A stretch of DNA of 64,000 bases from Agrypnia vestita (taxonomy: Eukaryota > Arthropoda > Insecta > Trichoptera > Phryganeidae): NCBI GenBank assembly GCA_016648135.1, contig JADDOH010010175.1:1-64000 (forward strand), read 5' to 3'. Below, one piece after another: positions 57,001 to 58,487 of this stretch. Each line of letters starts with the position of its first letter. Position 1 is the first letter of the stretch. A program made the position numbers and the translations under genes. The notes below the pieces were generated by a model, which was not told where the DNA came from, searched no databases, and was given only the letters and a program-made list of their open reading frames with translations.

Positions 57001-57787
57001 TTTTCAAACAAGCTTGCAATTGAGTGAGTTTGGGTACAGTACGTAATACGCGCATTATTTCGTTGTGTTGAGTTTACGGATACGAAAAGGACGTATCCGT
57101 AAACTCAACACAACGAAACAATGCGCGTATTACGCACTGTACCCACACTAACTCATTTGCGAGCTTATATGAAAAGACCTATACCTATTCTTCACTATTA
57201 TAATATGAATCCCAAAATATTAATAATGATTTCTAATCTAATAAATTCTATGAATTAACGCGGCCAATCTATGTTTTTTTTTCAAAAAAATTCTAATACC
57301 ATAATACTTTTAAGTGCCGATAAAAAATTAATATAATTTATCACCTGCTTATAAAAAATTTCTCAATTTCTGCCTAAATTTTTTTTCTCACGGAGTGGTA
57401 CCGGTGTGAGGACAATCCTCGTGAAATGTGCCTAGAAAAATCTTTAAATTCAAATTAATATCGTCCATTACTAAATAAAAAATCATTTAAAAAAACGGTA
57501 CTTTTAATATTTTTCAGCACCACAAGGGGCTGATGGCGTTCATAAAAATAATTACACATTTTTACTCCTATAGCTATTAGCCATTCAGCGAAATTTTTGC
57601 AAATGACGTTTCCCATTTGCGAACGAATAACGCGTTTGTTTGCTAAAAGCATTTTTATAATTGTTATGTTTTATATTCCACAGTGAAGAGCGGCTCCGTC
57701 AGCATCAACAAACATTTCGTTATTTGGGCCTCCCCGCTTCTGGCCGTCGCGCACGCGCTCTGCGGCCGCCTGGACTACAACACGTGA
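9548..57787 (+). CDS. beat: Beaten path (Beat) family Ig-domain protein, six exons
   Basis: Spliced coding region 9548-9596, 31802-32007, 33899-34034, 49267-49400, 53534-53744 and 57684-57787; 840 nt including the stop, 279 residues. Seen: signal peptide (about residues 1-17), Ig domain 1 with C42, W56 and C109, Ig domain 2 with C156, W169 and C218, and a hydrophobic stretch at about 257-271. Family signatures are 'LYSVKWYKDNEEFYRF' and 'GLYKCEVSAEAP' in Ig1, and 'RARHVRGGLRARC' in Ig2, which matches the hydrophobic-His-Gly-hydrophobic-Cys pattern of Beat proteins. Known: Drosophila Beat proteins bind Side-family receptors and control axon defasciculation and targeting. Every junction has GT/AG and matching phases (1, 0, 1, 0, 1), which supports one intact gene. 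The symbol is given at family level only; I could not settle the subfamily (a I- or III-type relative is possible). Five large introns are packed with transposon remnants. Confidence 0.93.
9725..9930 (+). mobile_element. tRNA-derived SINE (family A), diverged copy
   Basis: Contains a pol III B-box-like GGGTTCGAACCT at about 9757-9768, an upstream 'CTCATGATCGAGTGGTC', and the family body 'ATTTTCATAGCACAATTACC', ending near a T/A run at 9910-9924. It shares this layout with 11520-11694, 14382-14560 and 30240-30335. Lies just inside intron 1 of beat. Confidence 0.6.
9931..11187. other. Intron 1 sequence, no recognised gene
   Basis: AT-rich intronic DNA. 'GCGCCATCTAGCG' at about 10064 is a string I associate with lepidopteran genomes. 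No coding exon with splice sites was seen. Confidence 0.5.
11188..11475. mobile_element. Small TIR element with a duplicated half
   Basis: GTCAACCRCC occurs at 11188 and 11326 (138 bp apart), each followed by a matching body (TCTCATTTGCA, CATTGGCTC, AAAAGAAGAAGAC, GATAAAAGAATGAGATGA). The right end CTCAGCGGTTGACCTATACA (about 11454-11473) is the inverse of 'TAGGTCAACCGCCGAG' at about 11324. So 11322-11475 looks like a MITE with about 20-bp TIRs, and 11188-11321 like a tandem copy without its own right end. No transposase. Confidence 0.6.
11520..11694 (-). mobile_element. tRNA-derived SINE (family A), minus strand
   Basis: On the minus strand: 'CTCGCCTAGTGATCCAGTGG', then a B-box-like GGTTTGAGCCCC, 'CTATTTTCATAGCATAAGCG', and 'CACGTATTCCGTGTTCGCAC' before an A-rich tail (seen as T-rich at 11520-11530). 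Aligns along its length with 14382-14560. A 125-residue open frame on the plus strand here is a by-product. Confidence 0.75.
12092..12152. repeat. Perfect 19-bp inverted repeat (hairpin)
   Basis: TCATTAAGAAAGCATGACA at 12092-12110 is matched exactly by its reverse complement at 12134-12152. The 23-nt spacer itself contains TCCAG/CTGGA. Could be a minimal foldback element. Flanks 11695-12091 and 12153-12780 hold no recognised gene. Confidence 0.7.
12781..12970. mobile_element. Half copy of a long-TIR foldback element
   Basis: Starts GGCTAAATCCAAGAATATGG and matches the left arm and middle of the complete foldback at 49903-50255 (GTCCCGTTGTTCATACAATG, TATTTCACTATA, TTTGACATTTTGTAGGC). The right arm is absent, so this copy is truncated. 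Confidence 0.65.
12971..13324. other. Intron 1 patch with CpG-rich stretch
   Basis: Around 13085-13150 the DNA becomes CpG-rich (GCGCATGCGCGC) and carries an initiator-like GCTCAGTCG near 13126. It could be a promoter remnant of a retroelement or a minor internal promoter. No exon with splice sites was recognised after it. Confidence 0.3.
13325..13435. repeat. Dispersed repeat R1, copy 1
   Basis: Contains GTGCCAATAAAAAAAATCAC, 'CTTGTAAAAAATCACC' and 'ATTCTTCCAGGGTG'. The same order of blocks occurs near 53425-53500 and, more diverged, at 57312-57365. Non-coding. Confidence 0.6.
14382..14560 (+). mobile_element. tRNA-derived SINE (family A), best copy
   Basis: Begins 'TTGTTGGTGTAATGGTCATG' (A-box region), then 'CTCGCCTAGTGATCTGATAG' and the B-box-like GGTGATTCAAGCCCC, followed by the family body 'CTATTCTCATAGCACAATCG', 'GATGCGACGCGCATTCCGTG' and an A tail at 14552-14560. 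It does not fold as a proper tRNA and has the length and tail of a SINE. The rest of 13436-14381 is AT-rich intron without a recognised gene. Confidence 0.75.
14692..15320. repeat. CTGT microsatellite followed by a ~125-130-bp tandem array
   Basis: 14692-14740 is CTGT/CTGTC repeats. After it, TGCAAATCTGTACCATTT-type boxes recur near 14742 (diverged), 14871, 15000, 15125 and 15299, together with 'ACTCAAAATTTGGAAACTTA', 'GGCGGGTAA' and 'CCCTTCCCCTCCCCTGA'. Spacing is 125-129 bp, with a partial unit before the last copy. Paired open frames on both strands here are by-products. Confidence 0.85.
15545..15870 (-). pseudogene. RTE-like LINE 3' coding fragment
   Basis: Reading the minus strand with frame changes gives 'EMKVMRMIAGKTLKDRVRNA' and, further on, 'LPYIALHNRPHGTSPCGRPL' followed by 'KRWKNS'. 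This is the end region of RT proteins of RTE-related LINEs in insects (G-R-P-x-K-R-W). Stops and frameshifts show it is dead. Confidence 0.65.
15871..16431. other. Intron 1 sequence, no recognised gene
   Basis: Contains inverted 'CTCGGAAGT' (about 15858) and 'ACTTCCGAGG' (about 15942) flanking roughly 90 bp. No coding signal. Confidence 0.4.
16432..16680. mobile_element. MITE family M1, complete copy (249 bp)
   Basis: Left end TGGGGTATACCTATAAACAA, right end TTTGCTTTAATACCCCA. The reverse complement of the right end aligns with the left, and both run into 'GCAGCAATATCC'-type boxes, giving imperfect TIRs of about 30 bp. The interior 'ATAAAATCTCGAATTCAGTA' and 'AATCCTCGATGACTGCA' recur in 18491-18750 and 60349-60790. 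No transposase. Confidence 0.75.
16681..18490. other. Intron 1 sequence, no recognised gene
   Basis: AT-rich DNA; open frames at 17185-17406, 17393-17629 and 17938-18189 show no motif. Nothing further recognised. Confidence 0.5.
18491..18750. mobile_element. MITE family M1, second copy (260 bp)
   Basis: Left end TGTGGCGTATAAAAGCAAAG, right end 'CTTTTATATCCCACA', with 'GGCAACAATATCC' / 'GGACATTACTGCC' next to them. Interior blocks CACCGAGGATTACTAATTT, TATAAAATTTCGAATTC and 'CCTCAATGACTG' match the copy at 16432. Flanking sequence to 19218 holds nothing recognised. Confidence 0.75.
19219..20017 (-). pseudogene. Frameshifted membrane-protein-like reading frame, unidentified
   Basis: Two minus-strand frames, 20017-19748 (89 residues) and 19737-19219 (172 residues), join across one frameshift in a G run at about 19752-19758 into a roughly 260-residue frame. 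Hydrophobic stretches: 'DFSLFAFVALAYIVARLTNS', 'YNVAVPLCALVHHVTT', 'IAAYAFIPLNTCISGAFLYY' and 'ISTTLKIV'. The layout is reminiscent of an insect chemoreceptor, but I cannot identify one. Against a gene: 19572-19680 is also present as a dispersed repeat at 60349-60450, and 19820-20140 can be read as an LTR on the plus strand. Confidence 0.3.
19572..19680. repeat. MITE family M1 terminal fragment
   Basis: TGAGGGGTATAAAAGCATAG, GCAGCAATATTCC, TTTCTGAGATAAATGCAAA and 'CCTGTCACTACTCAA' match 60349-60450 closely. Only one end of the element is visible here. Confidence 0.7.
19820..20140 (+). mobile_element. Possible LTR remnant
   Basis: A TATA-like CTATATAAATCCTGG at about 19930, a downstream 'CAGCAGAGCAGAGTATCTCA', and an AATAAATTC polyadenylation-like signal at about 20122, preceded by a T-rich stretch, resemble the U3-R-U5 order of an insect retrotransposon LTR. 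No second LTR, primer-binding site or gag/pol was seen. It overlaps the minus-strand reading frame, so the two readings compete. Confidence 0.25.
20141..21734. other. Intron 1 sequence with paired 'GTGATGACCC' repeats
   Basis: 'GTGATGACCC' occurs at about 20164 and 20320, each followed by TAGGTAGTGGG-like text. 'CTCCTGGTCACGGCACCA' and 'CTTGGTCTGGCACCAG' follow. This looks like decayed repeat DNA; the two minus-strand frames at 20241-20564 are by-products. Many ATATTA-rich boxes fill 20570-20900. No gene recognised. Confidence 0.4.
21735..22150. mobile_element. Possible LINE-derived GC-richer segment
   Basis: 'CCCCCAGCATCACTGCTGAG' with GGTGGTTTAGGCCCCGCGCC resembles the conserved start or gag-like region of some non-LTR elements. 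CTCTTTTGG motifs recur at 21902, 21934 and 22013. No RT motif could be read, so the class is uncertain. Confidence 0.3.
22345..22510. mobile_element. Possible retroelement fragment, GC-richer
   Basis: A compact GC-rich patch ('GGGCCCCGCCTTTAAGGGAC', CCTGCAGGGGCTTGTGCGGG) in AT-rich intron. Composition and sharp edges suggest a piece of a mobile element, perhaps linked to 21735-22150, but no protein motif was seen. Confidence 0.25.
22907..23390 (+). mobile_element. Possible solo LTR
   Basis: Begins TGTTACACAGTGGCGG. It contains several ATTGG/CCAAT-type boxes (about 23185-23255), 'AAATAAAAATAAAGC' and 'AATAATAAAGGCTCG' polyadenylation-like signals, and ends near GTCATAAACA, consistent with the TG...CA of an LTR. 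'CGCAAATGATGTTCTGGAACTGAG' and 'CGCAAGTGCTAGTCTCGGACTGAAG' form an internal direct repeat. No target duplication was confirmed. Confidence 0.3.
23690..24350. mobile_element. Diverged relative of the M1 element at 60349
   Basis: Shares with 60450-60700 the blocks 'CCTACATCTTACTTACTGGA', TTTTTAAAAACAATTGCCAC, 'CTCAGTTTTCCTTTTACAT', ATGGATATTACTGTGTTTGC and 'GGAAACATTATTTCTGAAGA'. The middle (about 23900-24060) contains an inserted AT-rich stretch with an (AT)n microsatellite at 24010-24030. Non-coding. Confidence 0.55.
24450..24830 (+). pseudogene. RTE-like LINE reverse transcriptase fragment
   Basis: 'DKFKYLGVQFSSDGS*GGEI' in one frame, then 'QTLMYGPQIGLSRRIEDVEM' further on, match the post-catalytic region of LINE RTs (F-K-Y-L-G ... 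D-G-x; L-x-Y-G). Internal stops and frame changes show decay. 24831-25575 holds AT-rich intron without a recognised gene. Confidence 0.7.
25576..25676. repeat. Inverted repeat, ~29-bp arms
   Basis: AAGTGTTAAATTTCGATAAT (arm 25576-25604) pairs with the arm at 25646-25676 with two or three differences, around a 41-nt loop. Probably a miniature foldback element. Confidence 0.7.
25765..25815 (+). mobile_element. tRNA-derived SINE (family C) fragment
   Basis: 'GAGTTCGTATCCCGGTGGTA' followed by CCAAATATTTTTCGATAGAT. It matches 40485-40530 (GGTTCGAATCCCGGTAGCAG then CCAAATATTTTTTCGTAGAT). B box plus short unique tail; the 5' part is not recognisable here. Confidence 0.5.
25816..27709. other. Intron 1 sequence, no recognised gene
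   Basis: A 105-residue frame at 26073-26390 has no recognised motif and no flanking splice pattern that I trust. A 63-residue frame at 27118-27309 ('RQLNIKSLEKIETLKLLHKQ') resembles the tail of a LINE protein only weakly. CpG-richer DNA around 26560-26660 is unexplained. Confidence 0.4.
27710..28787. mobile_element. TIR element T1, complete copy (1078 bp)
   Basis: Left end ACCGTAATTTGGGGTCAACA, right end 'TGACCCCAAATTACGGT': TIRs of about 20 bp. The interior matches 41160-42114 nearly throughout. The right half carries repeated TCTCTATT boxes (near 28288, 28311, 28330, 28352, 28380 and 28763), possible transposase-binding subterminal repeats. Short frames such as 28276-28458 recur in the second copy because the DNA is related, not because they are genes. 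No transposase was seen, so it is non-autonomous. No clear target duplication. Confidence 0.75.
28788..29480. other. Intron 1 sequence, no recognised gene
   Basis: AT-rich; nothing recognised. Confidence 0.5.
29481..29626 (+). mobile_element. tRNA-derived SINE (family B)
   Basis: Starts GGCCCTCGTAGCTTAGTGGG with a textbook A box (TAGCTTAGTGGG), followed by a B box GGATTCGATTCCGG about 45 bp on, a unique body 'GGCCACAATAAATTCACGTG', and an A run at 29617-29625. Closely related to 36451-36615. The tRNA-like head does not fold into a full cloverleaf with a CCA-ready 3' arm. Confidence 0.75.
29627..31801. other. 3' part of intron 1
   Basis: AT-rich. 30240-30335 is a truncated minus-strand copy of SINE family A (TGCGAACACGCAATACGTGT, then 'AAACGCTTATGCTATGAAAA'). 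No other gene or element recognised before the exon 2 acceptor. Confidence 0.55.
31802..32007 (+). CDS. beat: beat exon 2: N-terminal part of Ig domain 1
   Basis: Residues 17-85, beginning ESVCLRVLEVVVPGYRVRGE. Contains the B-strand Cys42 in 'ALLECQYEL', the Trp56 core of Ig1 in 'YSVKWYKDNEEFYRF', and a linker ending in 'GIKVD'. The acceptor is a long T-rich tract ending TTATTACAG at 31801. The donor is GAT|GTACGT at 32008, phase 0. Much more GC-rich than the surrounding intron, which marks it clearly as coding. The 'LYSVKWY.. EFYR' block is the most diagnostic Beat signature in the window. Confidence 0.95.
32008..32549. other. 5' part of intron 2
   Basis: Nothing recognised apart from the strong GTACGT donor. 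Confidence 0.5.
32550..32990 (-). pseudogene. RTE-like LINE fragments
   Basis: Minus strand 32785-32690 reads 'AVDKFDEETNRAGMRLSADK' then 'SKIMVIG', the RT block with a Lys-x-Lys-x-M motif. The 32600-32680 region adds 'CQNRRLKQVNSFI'. Further 3' on the window, 32935-32990 (minus) reads 'RSPPGRPPKRWRNSW', the terminal G-R-P-x-K-R-W motif. Because the terminal motif lies upstream on the minus strand, the two are separate or rearranged pieces. The overlapping 138-residue minus frame is not a gene. Confidence 0.6.
32991..33100. repeat. Short tandem repeat with TATATATAAATATGTTGGTT units
   Basis: GGTATATATAAATATGTTGG and variants recur near 32996, 33020, 33053 and 33078. They begin at the tail of the LINE fragment, so the repeat may derive from a LINE 3' tail. 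33101-33898 holds intron without a recognised gene; 33660-33800 is somewhat CpG-richer. Confidence 0.6.
33899..34034 (+). CDS. beat: beat exon 3: C-terminal part of Ig domain 1
   Basis: Residues 86-130 plus the first base of Tyr131. Contains 'SDDKKVAIRSVSLKSSGLYK' and Cys109 in 'YKCEVSAEAPGF', the F-strand cysteine that pairs with Cys42. The acceptor GGTTGCAG is at 33898 (phase 0) and the donor ATAT|GTGAGT at 34035 (phase 1). GC-rich relative to the flanks. In the family this F-G region is followed directly by the second Ig domain, as it is here. Confidence 0.95.
34035..36244. other. 5' part of intron 3
   Basis: Mixed-composition intron. 'CGTTTCGTGAGCGAAGGCTC' near 34428 and the GC-richer 35030-35200 region suggest old repeat DNA, unidentified. 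No exon seen. Confidence 0.4.
36245..37310 (-). pseudogene. RTE-like LINE, interrupted by a SINE
   Basis: On the minus strand: 37302-37093 reads 'RGVLQRCILSSMLFNLYSEE' and ends 'LNNLRYADDK', the RT block 'G-x-x-Q-x-C-x-L-S-P-x-L-F-N-L' with the YADD catalytic motif. Next come matches at 36900-36720 ('KLRIEQARATFVRMKEMFC') and 36700-36650 (SWTDRE-like). The terminal region 36450-36245 reads 'RRRRMSRLRNLRQWFGQSTV' then 'ELFWAAVNK'. A family B SINE fills 36451-36615 between the last two blocks. Frame changes show it is dead. Confidence 0.8.
36451..36615 (+). mobile_element. tRNA-derived SINE (family B), inside a LINE
   Basis: Starts GGCCCCCGTAGCCCAGTACA, aligned with the 29481 copy; B-box-like TTTCGGACTCCCGG, then 'GAGGTCACAATTTATCTGTG' and an A-rich tail at about 36605. 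It occupies the position where the LINE protein would continue, so it inserted after the LINE. Confidence 0.7.
37311..38371. other. Intron 3 sequence, no recognised gene
   Basis: AT-rich. A 71-residue minus frame at 37909-38124 lies upstream in the same orientation as the decayed frame at 38372-38692, but no link could be shown. Confidence 0.4.
38372..38692 (-). pseudogene. Decayed coding-like stretch, unidentified
   Basis: One minus-strand frame runs 107 codons with only three TAG stops, the last closing it at 38372. It begins right after a splice-acceptor-like TACTTATTTCAG and reads 'SGPITSENITMQCNCFSQRL', later 'EKNMPEAAQILQKCTKNVHS', and 'LETLFKEKTVLMKNRLG'. Composition (Cys, Glu, Lys, amphipathic helices) is protein-like, unlike the surrounding AT-rich DNA. 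I do not recognise the family. It could be an exon of a dead gene or of a transposon. Confidence 0.3.
38693..40439. other. Intron 3 sequence, no recognised gene
   Basis: Includes a direct repeat 'TTTTCTGCCATTGTGCAT' at about 39812 and 39830. No coding signal. Confidence 0.45.
40440..40530 (+). mobile_element. tRNA-derived SINE (family C)
   Basis: 'AAGCGCCTAGCTCTGCTTAA' followed about 30 bp later by a B box GTGGTTCGAATCCCGG and 'AGCAGCCAAATATTTTTTCG'. Partial match at 25765-25815. A true tRNA is unlikely because the A box and stem pairing are poor. Confidence 0.5.
40833..42114. mobile_element. TIR element T1, second copy with amplified end
   Basis: Left end GAGTAATTTAAGGTCAATAG, right end 'GACCCCAAATTATTAC', the diverged counterparts of the TIRs at 27710/28787. 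41160-42114 aligns with the body of the first copy (for example 'TATTACTGAACTACGACTCT', 'ACATGAAAAAGGAAGTGAG', 'CTGTCTCTATTTACAAACAG'). The left subterminal unit is repeated four times, starting near 40851, 40950, 41056 and 41162 (99, 106 and 106 bp apart). No transposase. Confidence 0.75.
42128..42395. other. GC-richer insert between two TA microsatellites
   Basis: (TA)n at 42133-42162 and at 42374-42389 enclose about 200 bp of balanced composition containing 'AGGCCGACGTTTCGACACGG' and 'GTGCCATTGTCAAGGC'. Such text occurs in my memory of Penelope-like retroelement ends, but no protein motif is present, so the class is a guess. Confidence 0.35.
43085..43745 (+). pseudogene. 5'-truncated Jockey/CR1-type LINE 3' end with poly(A)
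   Basis: A frame at 43145-43321 reads 'NYSYIGPKIFNIFKTDFPEI', then 'INKIKALANNWLTSKGRTAT' and stops at TAA. This is the conserved C-terminus after the RT of these LINEs (Y-x-G-P-K-x-F-N-x-x-P). About 400 bp of 3' UTR and a poly(A) tract at 43728-43743 follow. A 22-bp direct duplication, ATTATATACTAGCAGAAACT at about 43104 and 43128, marks the 5' side. Confidence 0.8.
43746..45808. other. Intron 3 sequence, no recognised gene
   Basis: AT-rich. 44150-44250 is GC-richer ('CGGGCTGCACCTGGAAGGTG') without a readable protein. No exon seen. Confidence 0.45.
45812..45958. mobile_element. PIF/Harbinger Tourist-like MITE, copy A (147 bp)
   Basis: TIRs GGCTTGATCC ... GGATCAAGCC-type (left GGCTTGATCCACAATATCGG, right CCGATCAAGCC), flanked on both sides by TAA (45809-45811 and 45959-45961). 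A 3-bp TWA target duplication with G-rich TIRs is the hallmark of PIF/Harbinger elements. Two relatives lie at 50787-50945 and 57854-58484. No transposase. Confidence 0.8.
45962..48510. other. Intron 3 sequence, no recognised gene
   Basis: AT-rich; short frames without motifs. A tRNA-like promoter was searched for around 47610-47680 (GGGTAAGAGTACTCGTGTGG) but not confirmed. Confidence 0.45.
48511..49045. mobile_element. Foldback/MITE with ~130-bp TIRs
   Basis: Left arm from 48511 (TAGGGTATAATAGAGCTAGC, CACAATACTTTACAGGTG, 'TACCTTGATTATGA', 'GTTATGGAGTTATG') pairs with the reverse complement of the right arm ending near 49045 (ACAGGATGTAACAGAGCTAG, CACAATACTTTACAGGTG, 'GCCTTGATTACGA', 'GTTATGGACTTAT'). 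TA lies at both outer ends, fitting a TA target site. A CTGTTACATCCTGTATAATG box is duplicated just outside at 49051. No transposase. Confidence 0.75.
49046..49266. other. 3' end of intron 3
   Basis: Short intron tail up to the GAATTTCAG acceptor. No further feature. Confidence 0.5.
49267..49400 (+). CDS. beat: beat exon 4: N-terminal part of Ig domain 2
   Basis: Residues 131 (split) to 175: 'YLPKDGPFITGTDKEYQIGE', then Cys156 in 'LYLNCTSGKSFPAS' and Trp169 in 'LHWYVNDEK'. N155-C-T is a possible N-glycosylation sequon. The acceptor GAATTTCAG is at 49266 and the donor AAG|GTTGGT at 49401, phase 0. It is clearly less GC-rich than exons 2, 3, 5 and 6. The 'GxxxxYxIGExLxLNCTSGKSxPA' pattern is that of Beat second domains. 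Confidence 0.94.
49401..49902. other. 5' part of intron 4
   Basis: No gene or element recognised. Confidence 0.5.
49903..50255. mobile_element. Long-TIR foldback element, complete copy
   Basis: Left arm 'ATCCAAGAATATGGTCCCGT', 'CATACAATGAAAATAAGTAT', 'TTCACTATA' pairs with the reverse complement of the right arm (TACAAGATAATGGTCCCATT, 'TACAACGAAAATGAGTATTT', CACTATATTATTGAATGT). Arms are about 75 bp or more. The centre contains CCTAA/AACCT-rich repeats (50020-50070). A half copy is at 12781-12970. Confidence 0.75.
50644..50664 (+). repeat. Short interstitial TTAGG telomere-type repeat
   Basis: TTAGGTTAGGTTAGGTTAG: nearly four units of the insect telomeric pentamer. The related AACCT-rich stretch at 50020-50070 lies 600 bp away in the opposite orientation. 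Too short for a telomere. The flanks 50256-50643 and 50665-50786 hold no gene. Confidence 0.7.
50787..50945. mobile_element. PIF/Harbinger Tourist-like MITE, copy B (159 bp)
   Basis: Left GACTTGATCCACTGTATCGG, right 'GCGGATAGTGTGGATCAAGC'. Internal CGAAATATTAATAAACAATG and 'CACACGGAAGAATATTTAAC' align with copy A. The 3-bp flanks (GGA and CGA) do not match, so the target duplication has decayed. Confidence 0.75.
51116..52377 (+). pseudogene. hAT transposon remnant (1.26 kb)
   Basis: Imperfect TIRs: left TAGTGATGCAACGAATACGA, right 'TATAACGTTGCATCACTA', with repeated CGAATATTCGTATTCGCCGAA-like subterminal boxes at both ends. Near the right end, about 52095-52230, 'ALKYFSLKPSTVNLERLFST' and 'NRLTPEKLQML*FLNKNLP' in one frame match the hAT C-terminal dimerisation region (x-x-E-R-x-F-S). 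Most of the transposase is missing and a second element sits inside. The 8-bp flanks (ATTTAGAC, ATAGATCC) match only partly. Confidence 0.8.
51448..51911. mobile_element. TIR element nested in the hAT remnant (464 bp)
   Basis: Left end TTAATCAATCAATGTATATA followed by 'TAGATGTCTCACAAAGACGAAA'-type text; the right end is its inverse, with 'TTCGTCTCTGTGAGACATC' and 'TACATTGATTGATTAA'. Arms are about 45 bp with few differences. No coding capacity. Confidence 0.8.
52378..53414. other. Intron 4 sequence with a ~205-bp spaced direct repeat
   Basis: CTTGTATTGTGTATTAGTGA (about 52866) and CTTGTATCGTGTATAATGGC (about 53074) lie in matching contexts ending 'AAAATCAGCGTTCTAAA' / 'AAAATCACCGTTCTAAA', so about 80 bp is duplicated. 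No gene recognised. Confidence 0.55.
53425..53500. repeat. Dispersed repeat R1, copy 2, next to exon 5
   Basis: 'AAGTGCCAATAAAAAAAAGA', 'TTGTAAAAAATCACCTAA' and 'ATTCGTCCAGGGTG' as at 13325-13435. It ends about 35 bp before the exon 5 acceptor at 53533. The repeat text just before the acceptor may supply the branch-point region. Confidence 0.6.
53534..53744 (+). CDS. beat: beat exon 5: C-terminal part of Ig domain 2
   Basis: Residues 176-245 plus the first base of Val246. Starts ITDGRSLVQYGVSRHAHGLE; 'LALQLRARHVRGGLRARCVA' carries Cys218, the partner of Cys156. Acceptor CTAACGCAG at 53533 (phase 0), donor TTGG|GTGATC at 53745 (phase 1). Extremely GC-rich with G/C at most third positions, and rich in Arg and Ala, in sharp contrast with the AT-rich intron on both sides. 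The acceptor lacks a long pyrimidine tract. A dispersed repeat ends a few tens of bases upstream of it. Confidence 0.9.
54040..54235 (+). mobile_element. LINE 3' tail of lepidopteran type
   Basis: 'CTCTCTGCCTACCCCTACGG' followed by GGAAACGGTGTGATGG and a GTTAGTTAAGTTAGTTAGG microsatellite. This tail plus short repeats is what I recall for common RTE-type LINEs of moths and butterflies. Only the 3' end is present. Confidence 0.5.
54236..55544. other. Intron 5 sequence, no recognised gene
   Basis: AT-rich. (TA)n microsatellite at about 55247-55286. A run near 54820-54990 reads openly on the plus strand but has no motif. Nothing else recognised. Confidence 0.45.
55545..57215. mobile_element. 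Long-TIR element (~1.67 kb), right arm split by a hairpin MITE
   Basis: The left arm (55545-55760) pairs with the right arm (56835-57215, minus 56995-57181). Matching blocks: AATAATAGTGAAGAATAGG-like outer text at both ends, 'AGGACGATAATATTA', 'TAATCCAAGACAGA', and 'CAATTATATAAA'. Arms are about 200 bp, diverged. A 67-residue minus frame at 56576-56779 ('QENFLDSFRKAINNYIFCKN') lies inside; I do not recognise it. Confidence 0.65.
56995..57181. mobile_element. 187-bp hairpin MITE with TA target duplication
   Basis: Almost the whole element is an inverted repeat: ends TAGGTCTTTTC ... GAAAAGACCTA, arms about 88 bp with about 10 mismatches, loop of roughly 8 nt near 57085. TA flanks both ends (56993-56994, 57182-57183). 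The undisturbed sequence is visible in the opposite arm of the host element at 55562-55590 (TA once), so the target duplication is directly supported. Confidence 0.85.
57312..57365. repeat. Dispersed repeat R1, copy 3 (diverged)
   Basis: 'AAGTGCCGATAAAAAATTAA', 'TTTATCACCTGCTTATAAAA'. The same block order as at 13325 and 53425, with more differences. Confidence 0.45.
57684..57787 (+). CDS. beat: beat exon 6: hydrophobic C-terminus and stop
   Basis: Residues 246 (split) to 279: 'VKSGSVSINKHFVIWASPLL', then 'AVAHALCGRLDYNT' and TGA at 57785-57787. The acceptor TATTCCACAG ends at 57683 and restores phase 1 (G|TG gives Val). The 15-residue hydrophobic run (257-271) after a small-residue stretch (SGS) would fit a GPI-anchor signal, but the polar tail after it argues against a strong call. 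The 3' UTR runs straight into a MITE 66 bp downstream. The first clear AATAAA seen is at 58916-58921; an earlier ATTAAA lies near 58146. The 3' end is therefore not fixed. Confidence 0.85.
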
Positions 57788-57853
57788 CTGCCATAACTTG
57801 GACTCCTACTTCTGCGCTGATCTCCCTGAGTTTCCTCTTGTTTTGCTCACTTA

Positions 57854-58484
57854 GGCTTGATCCACACTGTCGGTCCGCTCGCGGTCCCCCTCGGTTTGCT
57901 CTCGCCACGATAAAATACTATTACACAGTGAATAATGAAGTCATTCACACTAAATGCCCGCTCCAGTTCAGGTCCGTTCCCGGTCCGGTGCCGGTCCGGT
58001 TCCGGTCCGATCACGCTCCAGTGCGGTATAGTATTGAAAAATATTTTACCGGAACGGGATCGAACTTGTCCGCATTTGTACCCATAGTGCGAATAACCAA
58101 ACGTTAGTTTGTTTTCGATTATTCTAATCTTGAGTGCGTAACATTAATTAAATTTGAAATTAATTTTACCAGTAATGGGTACACAGGAAACATGGAATCA
58201 TGAAAAAGGTAATTTAATTAATATATTATTTTGTAAACTATAATAATAGCTATAACAACAAACTCTTCGATAGAAAAGTTAAATGACATTGAAGAATATA
58301 TGTTTTTATTAATTAATAATTTTGATGAATATTTATACAATGTATGTCCAACTTGAAACGCGGATCTGTGCAAACTGATCAAAAAAGATGAAGCGTTATC
58401 AAAACTTACCCACTGGTGTGGACGTCATGAGTTTTTAATTGAACGAGAGCAGACCGAAATCAGTCCGACTGTGTGGATCATCCC
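57854..58484. mobile_element. PIF/Harbinger Tourist-like MITE, copy C (631 bp), in the 3' UTR region
   Basis: Left GGCTTGATCCACACTGTCGG, right 'ACTGTGTGGATCATCCC', flanked by TTA on both sides (57851-57853, 58485-58487). Internal 'CAGTGAATAATGAAGTCATT' aligns with copies A and B. It also carries a GGTCCGGT/GGTTCC-rich patch at 57970-58020 and extra AT-rich sequence, which makes it longer than the others. It begins 66 bp after the beat stop. The 148-residue plus frame overlapping it is a by-product. Confidence 0.8.
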
Positions 58485-58487
58485 TTA

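Noticed and set aside
57661..58107. 148-residue open frame on the plus strand
   Set aside because: It overlaps exon 6 in another frame and runs into the Tourist-like MITE; its Arg/Pro-rich part is the GGTCCGGT repeat.
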